NCBI GenBank assembly: GCA_964465375.1
Contig: CAYXIJ010000001.1
Location: forward strand, 62,001 to 126,000
Reading direction: 5' to 3'
Source: CAJWKT01 sp964465375
GTDB lineage: Bacteria; Pseudomonadota; Gammaproteobacteria; Steroidobacterales; Rariloculaceae
DNA: 64,000 bases
Shown here: positions 56,768 to 64,000 of the stretch, in pieces
Numbering within the stretch: the stretch's first letter is position 1
How the letters are laid out: every line of letters starts with the position of its first letter
The notes under the pieces: model-generated
What the model was told of the DNA's origin: nothing
The model's database searches: none
What the model saw: only the letters and a program-made list of their open reading frames with translations
Program-made: the position numbers and the translations under genes

Positions 56768-56842
56768 AGAATCTCTTCCTATCTATCTAGGGTAATCTAA
56801 AGCCAAGTGCTATAAAGCTCAGGCGGTTCCACCACTCGATCA

Positions 56843-57607
56843 TTAATGGATCCCTTTTCCAATACGGCCCCACACTGGGCCCCCTTGCCAGCTCATCCAA
56901 ATTCTTACTGCTTTCCCCACCAACCGGTTCTCAGGAATAAAACTAACTCCTGGAAACCGGCTATCTCGGCTGTTGTCTCGATTATCACCCATCATAAAAT
57001 AATGCCCTTCTGGAACTACATAAGTTCCGCCAGGGCTCAGCCTGGCTAAGTTGTGCAACATTAGATGCTCCGCCTCACCCAGGTCTTCGTGAACTAGATA
57101 AATCGATCCATCCCGTCGGTAAGGCTCAATAACCTCCAGTACGATATCACTTCCGTTTATATTCAATTGCTTATCCCTGGAATCATAAACCACTGTGTCG
57201 CCTGGCAAACCAATGACTCGCTTAATGTAGTTTGTGCTTGGGTCTGAGGGAAGCTTAAAAACTAGCACATCGCCCCGCTCAGGCCTCCCAATTTCTAGAA
57301 TCTTGGTATTTACCACCGGAAGTCGCAAACCGTATGCAAACTTATTTACAAAAATAAAGTCACCTGCTAATAAGGTTGGCATCATGGATCCAGAGGGAAT
57401 CCGAAAGGGTTCAAATAAAAAAGATCTAAGAACAAGAACCAATAATAAAATCGGAAAAAAAGACTTCGCGTATTCGACCAAAATGGGATCTCGTGCATCA
57501 CCTTTTTCAACACCTTCCAAGCGATTTCGTTTAAAAAATAGGCTGTCAATGGCCCAGATAAAGCCAGCAAAAAAAGTAACTACGACCAATATCAACGCGA
57601 AATCCAA
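56843..57607 (-). CDS. lepB: signal peptidase I
   Basis: A 254-residue Ser/Lys protease that removes signal peptides at the outer face of the inner membrane. Two N-terminal membrane segments are followed by PSGSMMPTLLAGD (catalytic Ser) and YIKRVIGLPGDTV (catalytic Lys), then GDNRDNSRDSR. The start is TTG with AAAGGAG 5-6 bases upstream, an unusually good site for a rare start. lepA, often found before it, is absent; sdhE is upstream. Confidence 0.95.
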   Translation of the reverse strand: MDFALILVVVTFFAGFIWAIDSLFFKRNRLEGVEKGDARDPILVEYAKSFFPILLLVLVLRSFLFEPFRIPSGSMMPTLLAGDFIFVNKFAYGLRLPVVNTKILEIGRPERGDVLVFKLPSDPSTNYIKRVIGLPGDTVVYDSRDKQLNINGSDIVLEVIEPYRRDGSIYLVHEDLGEAEHLMLHNLARLSPGGTYVVPEGHYFMMGDNRDNSRDSRFPGVSFIPENRLVGKAVRIWMSWQGGPVWGRIGKGIH

Positions 57608-57705
57608 ATCGACTCCTTTATAACTTAGCGTGTGCGTCTCTAGGTAACGGGTATTATAACTAGCTCAAAAAAATAATGATGTTACCTAGAATACGCTGTA
57701 GCATA

Positions 57706-57951
57706 TTAACTATCAGTATGCGAAAGAACGAGATTAACTGCTAACTTTGTCTCATGATTTTTTGGCTCATCCCTCCTGAGAAGGTAAGCACAAAGATCTG
57801 GATCCGGAAGCTCCAAAAGCAACTCAAAGCGCGCCTGATCATCAACACTTAACGATGAAAAACTTGAGCTAAGAAAGCTCTGTAAGACCAGATCCAGCTC
57901 AAGCATGCCCCTGCGGCACCGCCAACGCAACCTAGAAGTGTCATCTTTCAC
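57706..57951 (-). CDS. sdhE: succinate dehydrogenase flavinylation factor SdhE
   Basis: An 81-residue protein that helps attach FAD covalently to SdhA. The RGMLELD motif near residue 14 is the signature. It starts at GTG overlapping the sdhB stop, closing the sdh operon. The opposite end of the operon carries a second type of assembly factor. Confidence 0.95.
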   Translation of the reverse strand: MKDDTSRLRWRCRRGMLELDLVLQSFLSSSFSSLSVDDQARFELLLELPDPDLCAYLLRRDEPKNHETKLAVNLVLSHTDS

Positions 57952-58745
57952 TTAGGGCTCGATGATGACGGGCGTTCAGCTAAAAGTTTCTTTATCTCTG
58001 CTATTGCTTTACCTGGATTTAACTCCTTTGGGCAAGTCTGGGTACAGTTCAGGATTGTATGACAGCGATATAAGCTAAAAGGATCCCTAAGCGCATCGAG
58101 GCGTTGGTCCGTCGATTCATCACGCGAGTCAACAATCCATCGATATGCTTGCAGCAAAACAGCAGGGCCAAGGTAGCGATCCTCATTCCACCAATAACTT
58201 GGGCATGCTGCGGAGCAGCAACCGCATAAAATACAAGCGGAGGGTTGGTCAATTAATTCTTGGTCTTCCTTTGATTGTAGCCGCTCCCTTTTTGGGGGCG
58301 CCGGCGCTTGAGTCTCAAGCCACGGCTTAATCGAGGCATACTGTGCATAAAAATTTGTCATATCTGGTACAAGATCCTTCACTACTGACATATGCGGTAA
58401 AGGATAAACCTTTACGTCTCCTCTAATTTCATCAATAGATTTAGTGCAAGCGAGTGTATTAGTGCCATCAATATTCATAGCACAGGAGCCGCAAATACCC
58501 TCGCGGCAAGACCGGCGGAATGCAAGCGTAGCGTCAATCTCATTTTTAATTTTAATCAAAGCATCTAAAACCATAGGTCCACAGGTGCTCAAATCTACTT
58601 GGTAGCTATCAATACGTGGATTCTTTCCTGAATCTGGATCATACCGATACACCAAAAACGACTTAGTAACTCCAACGTCCTTGGGTGCCGGATGACAAAT
58701 CCCCTGCTTAATTCTTGAGTCGGCTGGAAGGCGGAATTGCGCCAT
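57948..58745 (-). CDS. sdhB: succinate dehydrogenase iron-sulfur subunit
   Basis: A 265-residue subunit carrying three Fe-S clusters. The 2Fe-2S ligands are in [21 protein letters not shown], and the ferredoxin-like cysteines are in [16 protein letters not shown] and [17 protein letters not shown]. It moves electrons from FAD to quinone. It follows sdhA by about 19 bases. Confidence 0.97.
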   Translation of the reverse strand: MAQFRLPADSRIKQGICHPAPKDVGVTKSFLVYRYDPDSGKNPRIDSYQVDLSTCGPMVLDALIKIKNEIDATLAFRRSCREGICGSCAMNIDGTNTLACTKSIDEIRGDVKVYPLPHMSVVKDLVPDMTNFYAQYASIKPWLETQAPAPPKRERLQSKEDQELIDQPSACILCGCCSAACPSYWWNEDRYLGPAVLLQAYRWIVDSRDESTDQRLDALRDPFSLYRCHTILNCTQTCPKELNPGKAIAEIKKLLAERPSSSSPK

Positions 58746-58764
58746 TAATCAGTTCCCCCTAGTT

Positions 58765-60552
58765 TTAATAAGTCCTTGCTTTTGGCGGAATGGATTCTAT
58801 TTCGTCAGTTAATGTATCCATTGTGACCGATCGATAATCAAAACGAACCATGCCTTTGTCATCCACCCAAGCAAGCGTATGTCTAAACCAATGATCATCA
58901 TCACGCTCGGGAAAATCCTCTCGTGCCTGAGCACCTCGACTTTCGGTACGGTGAGCCGCGGACTTAATTGTACCCATTGCCTGCAGAAGCAAATTTTCTA
59001 ACTCGATGGTTTCAACAAGATCTGTATTCCAAACCAAAGATCGATCAGCAACAGACACCTCCTGAAAAGAATCAAATACTTGTTCCAATTTTTCAATCCC
59101 TTCTTGCAGGTATTCACCTGTCCTAAACACAGCGGCATGAGCCTGCATTACGCGTTGCATATCTAGTCGAATTTGAGCTGTAGGTAAGCTACCTTTGGTG
59201 TTGCGCAACCGGTCAACCCGCTCTACTGCTTCCTTGCCGGCGTCTTTCCCCAACAGAGGCAATTTTATATCTGACTTTAGGAGCATGCCACAACGTTGTG
59301 CTGCGGCCCGCCCAAAAACCACAAGATCAATGAGCGAGTTAGAGCCAAGTCGATTGGCACCATGAACGGAAACGCAACCTGCCTCCCCTACTGCCATAAG
59401 CCCAGGCACAACATATTCGTTTCCCTGAGCATTCAGGGAAACGACTTCGCCATGGTAATTGGTTGGCACACCTCCCATGTTGTAATGCACAGTAGGCAAC
59501 ACTGGAATAGGGCTCTTGGCAATATCAACACCAGCAAAAATTTTAGCTGTCTCCGCAATTCCCGGAAGTCGCTCCTCAATCACGTCGGTACCTAGATGCT
59601 CTAAGTGCAAATACACATGGTCCCCATCTGGGCCCACGCCCCTTCCCTCGCGAATCTCTATGGTAATAGATCGACTTACTACATCTCTAGATGCGAGATC
59701 TTTGGCATTAGGTGCATAGCGCTCCATAAAACGTTCGCCACCTACATTTGTTAGGTAACCACCTTCGCCCCTTGCGCCCTCGGTAATGAGCATACCTGCG
59801 CCATAAATACCTGTTGGATGGAATTGCACAAATTCAAGGTCTTCCAGTGGCAAGCCAGCTCTAAGCGCCATAGCATTTCCATCGCCAGTACATGTATGTG
59901 CAGAGGTGCAGGAAAAGTAAGCGCGCCCATATCCACCCGTCGCTAAAATTACTGTTTGGCAGCGAAAACGATGTAGACTACCTTCTGCCAAATTCAATGC
60001 TACTACACCCCGGCACACGCCTTCTTCCATAATAAGATCAATAGCAAAATATTCGATAAAGAATTCTGCCTTATGCTTTAATGATTGTTGGTATAAGGCG
60101 TGTAGCATCGCATGACCAGTCCGATCGGCCGCCGCACAAGTACGCTGTGCGATTCCTTCACCGTAGTGCGTAGTCATGCCACCAAACGGTCTCTGGTAAA
60201 TGCGGCCATCGTCGGTGCGGGAAAATGGAACACCGTAATGCTCTAATTCAAGTACTGCTGCAGGTGCCTCTTTGCACATGTATTCGATGGCATCTTGGTC
60301 GCCTAACCAGTCCGATCCTTTAACTGTGTCATACATGTGCCAGCGCCAATCATCTGTCCCCATGTTTCCTAGGGCTGCACTTATGCCACCTTGAGCGGCC
60401 ACTGTGTGGCTACGCGTAGGAAATACTTTTGTTACACAGGCTGTTGAAAGTCCCTGCTCTACTAAGCCCAGTGTCGCTCTCAAGCCGGCTCCTCCGGCCC
60501 CTATGACTACCACATCATAAGTGTGATCAATGAATTCATAAGCATTGGTCAT
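58765..60552 (-). CDS. sdhA: succinate dehydrogenase flavoprotein subunit
   Basis: A 595-residue flavoprotein oxidising succinate to fumarate. It has [17 protein letters not shown] (FAD binding), [12 protein letters not shown] (His for covalent FAD), [25 protein letters not shown] and the catalytic Arg in [13 protein letters not shown]. The tone of the sequence ([18 protein letters not shown]) is like mitochondrial/alphaproteobacterial SdhA. It overlaps sdhD by ATGA. Confidence 0.98.
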   Translation of the reverse strand: MTNAYEFIDHTYDVVVIGAGGAGLRATLGLVEQGLSTACVTKVFPTRSHTVAAQGGISAALGNMGTDDWRWHMYDTVKGSDWLGDQDAIEYMCKEAPAAVLELEHYGVPFSRTDDGRIYQRPFGGMTTHYGEGIAQRTCAAADRTGHAMLHALYQQSLKHKAEFFIEYFAIDLIMEEGVCRGVVALNLAEGSLHRFRCQTVILATGGYGRAYFSCTSAHTCTGDGNAMALRAGLPLEDLEFVQFHPTGIYGAGMLITEGARGEGGYLTNVGGERFMERYAPNAKDLASRDVVSRSITIEIREGRGVGPDGDHVYLHLEHLGTDVIEERLPGIAETAKIFAGVDIAKSPIPVLPTVHYNMGGVPTNYHGEVVSLNAQGNEYVVPGLMAVGEAGCVSVHGANRLGSNSLIDLVVFGRAAAQRCGMLLKSDIKLPLLGKDAGKEAVERVDRLRNTKGSLPTAQIRLDMQRVMQAHAAVFRTGEYLQEGIEKLEQVFDSFQEVSVADRSLVWNTDLVETIELENLLLQAMGTIKSAAHRTESRGAQAREDFPERDDDHWFRHTLAWVDDKGMVRFDYRSVTMDTLTDEIESIPPKARTY

Positions 60553-60935
60553 AGGGGCACCGAAAAGGCCACCTTAGCAATTGAGTACATCCCCATTGCA
60601 ACTAACCCTACATGTAAAAAATTTGAAAAAACCAAACTAGCTTTTTTCAGAGAAGTTATATGCATGTAATCTTCGATAATGACTTTCAAGCCGAGTTGAG
60701 AGTGATAACCAATCATAATCACCACAAAGATCAGCAATATGTTATTGATGGGCAACCGAGCCCAACTCGTCACTGTCAAATAATCAAAGTTATCCAATCT
60801 GGCAAAAGAAAAGATCAACCAAAAACCCAAAGGAATAAGCGCAATGGCAGTTAAACGCTGAGCCCACCAGTGCCCAACTCCTCCTTTTCCGGAAATCAGC
60901 TCTAAAACCCGATTAAGCGCTGTCCCAACGCTCAT
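60549..60935 (-). CDS. sdhD: succinate dehydrogenase membrane anchor subunit SdhD
   Basis: A 128-residue membrane anchor with three hydrophobic helices. [21 protein letters not shown] and [16 protein letters not shown] (haem/quinone-region His) match SdhD. It lies 14 bases after sdhC and overlaps sdhA. Confidence 0.95.
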   Translation of the reverse strand: MSVGTALNRVLELISGKGGVGHWWAQRLTAIALIPLGFWLIFSFARLDNFDYLTVTSWARLPINNILLIFVVIMIGYHSQLGLKVIIEDYMHITSLKKASLVFSNFLHVGLVAMGMYSIAKVAFSVPL

Positions 60936-60949
60936 AACCTACGCTCCCT

Positions 60950-61330
60950 CTAAAAAATTACTAATATCCCGTATCCCATTGTTGCAATGAGTGTTACAAC
61001 AATAACCGCCCAACCTGAAGCATGATATTGCTGAATCTCTAAGCCTCTTCCGGCATCCCAAGCTAAATGCCGAATACCGTTACACAGGTGGAAAAAGAAA
61101 CAAAATGTCCATCCCACGAGTGGTAACTTGAACCAATCACTTCCTAAAAATGCTCGGGCCTGCTCATAACGATCTAAACCCCCAGCGATAGCCAAGAGCC
61201 AGTACACCAAAATCAATAGCCCGAGTGATAGCATCACTCCCGTCCCACGATGAACCGTCGACAAAATCATCGTAATCTGCCATCGATAGACCTGCAGATG
61301 CGGGGACAAAGGCCGCTGGGCCTTAGTCAT
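60950..61330 (-). CDS. sdhC: succinate dehydrogenase cytochrome b556 subunit SdhC
   Basis: A 126-residue membrane subunit with RPLSPHLQVYRWQITMILST, VHRGTGVMLSLG (quinone-site Ser/Arg region) and FFHLCNGIRHLAWDAG with the haem-ligand His. The SPHLxVYRW start resembles the mitochondrial/alphaproteobacterial type. It follows the SDHAF4-like gene by about 46 bases. Confidence 0.97.
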   Translation of the reverse strand: MTKAQRPLSPHLQVYRWQITMILSTVHRGTGVMLSLGLLILVYWLLAIAGGLDRYEQARAFLGSDWFKLPLVGWTFCFFFHLCNGIRHLAWDAGRGLEIQQYHASGWAVIVVTLIATMGYGILVIF

Positions 61331-61376
61331 TCATTTTTCCTTTCATTGATTGTCAGGTGGCCTGAGGTTGACAGAA

Positions 61377-61595
61377 TTAAAAATCAATGCACCGACCGCC
61401 CCTCTCCCAATCACCAAAACGAGTCGGCTCTGGGCCCTTCGGGCCGCCAATCTCATGAACACAACCCTTCCTGCTAACTTGATTTCGATCGCAGGTTTGT
61501 ACTTTTTCAGCTGGAAGAGCACTTTCCGGAGGAGAAGGCGTCTCTAAAACAACTCCTCCCTCACACAAAGACTCCGGTTCTTTCTGCTCAGGCAC
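61377..61595 (-). CDS. DUF1674 / SDHAF4-type succinate dehydrogenase assembly factor
   Basis: A 72-residue protein whose last 25 residues, from EIGGPKGPEPTRFGDWE to RCIDF, match the DUF1674 family, including mitochondrial SDHAF4 that protects flavinylated SdhA during assembly. The N-terminal half is acidic and Pro-rich with no recognisable domain and is probably disordered. Its start is GTG at 61595. It is the first gene of the sdh operon, upstream of sdhC. Together with sdhE at the other end it makes a complete flavoprotein-maturation set. Confidence 0.82.
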   Translation of the reverse strand: MPEQKEPESLCEGGVVLETPSPPESALPAEKVQTCDRNQVSRKGCVHEIGGPKGPEPTRFGDWERGGRCIDF

Positions 61596-61701
61596 AGGCT
61601 TATTTTGCCAGAAATAGCCTGCCCACGCACCTTAACGTTGACATCAGCACACTCTCAAAGAAGACTGTGGGATTGCACAAACTATATGTATCCGGACTGT
61701 C

Positions 61702-62646
61702 ATGAAAAATGTCAAAGAAACGCCTTATTTGTGCGCCCTATCAGAGACAGGCCTAATCCACGTAGCTGGGAAAGACGCGGAGCGTTTCCTGCATAACCAG
61801 CTGAGCTATAAAATTGAGGGGCTACAAGCTATGGAAGCCCCGCTCGCAGCCTGGCACGACTCAAAGGGCAGGGTACGAGCACTTTTAAGAGTACTAGTAC
61901 TACACGACGGCTGGCTACTACTTGTTCATAAATCACAAACAGAAACGCTAATCACTCAGATGGGTGGGTTTATTCTGAGGGGAGATGTAGTTTTGCAGAA
62001 TGTTACTGGTGAGTGGTATGCAGCAGCCCTAGTCGCCAAAACCTCTAATGCGCTGGAAACCTACATTGCCGGATATGACATTACACTTAGCCAAGAATAC
62101 TCAACTGTGATTTGGAAAAAAAATGCTGCTTGGATCCGAGTTGGCCCAGAGCTTGTTCAGATATTCTGCCCAAGAGATCAAAGACCAAAAATGTTAACAA
62201 ACCTTTCAACTGGAAACTCTGCAATAGCCAAAATTGCTGAAATTCGGTTGGGTATACCATCAGTTACTCGAGAATTCGAAGCGTGCTTCATTCCTCATTT
62301 ACTGAACTTGGATGCACTCGGCGCGGTAGTGTTCGATAAAGGTTGCTACCCAGGCCAAGAAATTATTGCTCGAGCCCAAAACCTGGGTACAGTAAAGCGG
62401 CGTATGTTTCGATTCTCCATGAAATCACAACATACCCCAGCTCCAAGTACACCACTTGAAGATAGTGGTGGCACTCGTCACGGAGAAATTTTATGCGCAG
62501 CAAGTCAAGATGGACTTGTGGAAATGCTGGCGGTGGTTTCTTTGAAAGGGGTAAAGAAAAAATTGTTCATCCGCAAAGAAACAGGCCCGGCTTCAGTCAA
62601 ACTTGAACTTCTACCTTATGCGCACCTCTATGGAGAAGAGAAATAA
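61702..62646 (+). CDS. ygfZ: folate-binding Fe-S maintenance protein YgfZ
   Basis: A 314-residue GcvT-fold protein. VLCHDGWLLL-like LVLHDGWLLLVHK and the signature KGCYPGQEIIARAQNLGTVKRR (Cys essential in E. coli YgfZ) identify it. It supports repair or assembly of some Fe-S enzymes with tetrahydrofolate. It is divergent from the sdh operon, about 105 bases from the SDHAF4-like gene; in E. coli ygfZ also neighbours sdhE. Confidence 0.93.
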   Translation: MKNVKETPYLCALSETGLIHVAGKDAERFLHNQLSYKIEGLQAMEAPLAAWHDSKGRVRALLRVLVLHDGWLLLVHKSQTETLITQMGGFILRGDVVLQNVTGEWYAAALVAKTSNALETYIAGYDITLSQEYSTVIWKKNAAWIRVGPELVQIFCPRDQRPKMLTNLSTGNSAIAKIAEIRLGIPSVTREFEACFIPHLLNLDALGAVVFDKGCYPGQEIIARAQNLGTVKRRMFRFSMKSQHTPAPSTPLEDSGGTRHGEILCAASQDGLVEMLAVVSLKGVKKKLFIRKETGPASVKLELLPYAHLYGEEK

Positions 62647-64000
62647 CTATTTTGCTTTTAATTGGGGAAACAAAATTACATCACGGATAGAAAGGGAATC
62701 TGTAAGAAGCATCACCAATCGGTCTATACCGATACCCAGGCCTGCCGCGGGTGGCATACCGTACTCCAATGCATGAATATAATCATCGTCGTAAAACATT
62801 GCCTCTTCATCTCCACAGGACTTAGCCTCTGCCTGCTTTCGGAACCGTTCTGCCTGATCCTCCGGATCATTGAGCTCCGAAAATCCGTTAGCAATTTCCC
62901 GGCCTGCAACAAAAAACTCAAAACGGTCAGCTAAAAAAGGGTCATCGTCATTTCGTCTAGCTAGCGGTGATACCTCAGCAGGGTACTGAGTAATAAAAAC
63001 GGGCTCTATTAACTGATGTTCTACCGTTTTTTCAAAAATCTTAATTTGCAGCTTGCCTGCCCCATCCTCAGGTCGATACTGAACACTACAAGCTTCGCAA
63101 ATCTCTGACAAATAACCACTATCTCTTAATCTATTCTGATCTAGATTAGAGTTAAATTTTATTAGACTATCTTCCACTGTCATTACATTGAGCGGACCTG
63201 AAAGATCAAACCGATTACCCTGATATTCTAATGAGTCTTTACCATGAACTGCCCTTGTTGCCTCACGGGTCAATGTTTGGGTTAATTTAATCAAATCCTC
63301 GTAGTCCGCATACGTCTGGTATAACTCCAACATAGTAAATTCTGGGTTGTGTTGGGTAGAAATTCCCTCATTACGAAAACTACGATTAATCTCATATACC
63401 CGCTCCAGGCCACCCACCAATAAACGCTTCAGATAAAGCTCAGGCGCAATTCTGAGGTAAAGTTTCATATCCAAAGCGTTATGATGAGTCTCAAATGGAC
63501 GCGCTAAAGCCCCGCCCGGAATAGAATGCATCATCGGTGTTTCAACTTCTGAAAAGTCCAGCGTATCTAGAAACCCACGAATAAAACGGATGACCTCGGT
63601 TCGCACTTGAAAAATTTTTCGAGTTTCTTCATCAACAATGAGATCTAAATAACGTTGACGTAGCTTTAGCTCTGTATCAACAATACCGTGCCACTTCTCT
63701 GGCATAGATCGAAGTGACTTAACTAGCAGATGAATCCCGTCCACCCTTACTGATAATTCTCCAGTTTTTGTCTTAAAGAGGACCCCTCGGGCACCGAGAA
63801 TGTCTCCTATATCCCAGTTCTTAAATTCCTGATAAATTTTTGCAACAATCGCATCCCGTTCGATAAAAAGCTGTATTCGTCCTGACCGGTCCTGCAATTT
63901 AGCAAAACTTGCCTTACCCATGACTCGCTTTACCATGAGTCGACCTGCCACACTGACAGTAACAGGATCCGCCTCCAAAGATTCAATGCTGCGTCCGCCA
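62647..64000 (-). CDS. lysS: lysyl-tRNA synthetase (5' partial)
   Basis: A class II lysyl-tRNA synthetase whose N-terminus lies beyond the window; the frame stays open to 64000. It shows the OB-fold anticodon domain (SVAGRLMVKRVMGKASFAKLQDRSG), then ETPMMHSIPGGALARPFETHHN, motif 2 FRNEGISTQHNPEFTMLELYQ and motif 3 AGLGIGIDRLVMLLTDS. The 443-codon reading would start at a TTG and drop the expected leader. The gene converges with ygfZ with no gap. Confidence 0.95.
   Translation of the reverse strand, partial: GGRSIESLEADPVTVSVAGRLMVKRVMGKASFAKLQDRSGRIQLFIERDAIVAKIYQEFKNWDIGDILGARGVLFKTKTGELSVRVDGIHLLVKSLRSMPEKWHGIVDTELKLRQRYLDLIVDEETRKIFQVRTEVIRFIRGFLDTLDFSEVETPMMHSIPGGALARPFETHHNALDMKLYLRIAPELYLKRLLVGGLERVYEINRSFRNEGISTQHNPEFTMLELYQTYADYEDLIKLTQTLTREATRAVHGKDSLEYQGNRFDLSGPLNVMTVEDSLIKFNSNLDQNRLRDSGYLSEICEACSVQYRPEDGAGKLQIKIFEKTVEHQLIEPVFITQYPAEVSPLARRNDDDPFLADRFEFFVAGREIANGFSELNDPEDQAERFRKQAEAKSCGDEEAMFYDDDYIHALEYGMPPAAGLGIGIDRLVMLLTDSLSIRDVILFPQLKAK

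Overview
This window is a chromosomal segment of a gammaproteobacterium with moderate GC, LPS and an outer membrane. The evidence is gene content (lolA, lolD and two LolC/E paralogues, msbA, kdsB, exbBD, clpSA, aat, an OprI-like lipoprotein, csiV, SOS-type lexA) and several gene orders like those around kdsB/rne, clpA/infA/aat/ftsK and lepB/rnc/era/recO/pdxJ/acpS in Pseudomonas-like lineages. Almost everything is a dense housekeeping core. There is no prophage, IS element, integron or CRISPR array. I cannot name the species; an uncultured marine-type gammaproteobacterium is a guess.

Layout. 1-5600 (minus strand) is accessory: an HSL-type alpha/beta hydrolase cut by the window edge, a 2H-phosphoesterase-like protein, a methyltransferase, then a MetE-like / TRAP binding protein / DUF6152 run that looks GC-richer than its surroundings. 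5837-8682: tRNA-Ser(UGA), an SDR protein lacking most catalytic residues, serS, a VanZ-like protein. 8688-16713: lolA and ftsK, then a DUF482 acyltransferase coupled to aat, infA, and convergent clpSA, which together are the leucine N-degron machinery. 16894-22478: a partial type II secretion operon, gspC-D-E-F only. 22491-24806: divergent DUF6152 cluster. 24920-27101: lexA with two SOS boxes, an OprI/Lpp-like lipoprotein ending in Lys and a facing L,D-transpeptidase. 27145-34210: fabH, plsX, rpmF, yceD, yceF, rluC, rne. 34246-40626: LMW phosphatase, an aldoxime dehydratase-nitrilase pair, kdsB, msbA, exbD, exbB. 40838-49358: lolD, two LolC/E paralogues, sfsA, mfd, csiV. 49587-57607: nagZ, a second L,D-transpeptidase, rlmD, a PolB-like exonuclease, acpS, pdxJ, recO, era, rnc, lepB. 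57706-64000: sdhE, sdhBADC, an SDHAF4-type assembly factor, ygfZ and a partial lysS.

Points that stand out. (1) Three secreted DUF6152 proteins whose predicted mature N-termini are His-His, a possible N-terminal metal site; two carry a C-terminal module that the third locus encodes as a separate gene. (2) An overlapping aldoxime dehydratase/nitrilase pair, predicted to convert aldoximes to nitriles and then acids, placed inside the kdsB-ptpA-rne block. (3) A PolB-like exonuclease whose motif I is recovered only by starting at CTG, overlapping the acpS stop as CTGA in a chain of NTGA-coupled genes. (4) An SDR with I/G/V in place of the catalytic Asn/Ser/Tyr. (5) GspE without the tetracysteine zinc motif, in a T2SS operon lacking gspG onward. 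(6) SdhE-type and SDHAF4-type assembly factors bracketing one sdh operon.
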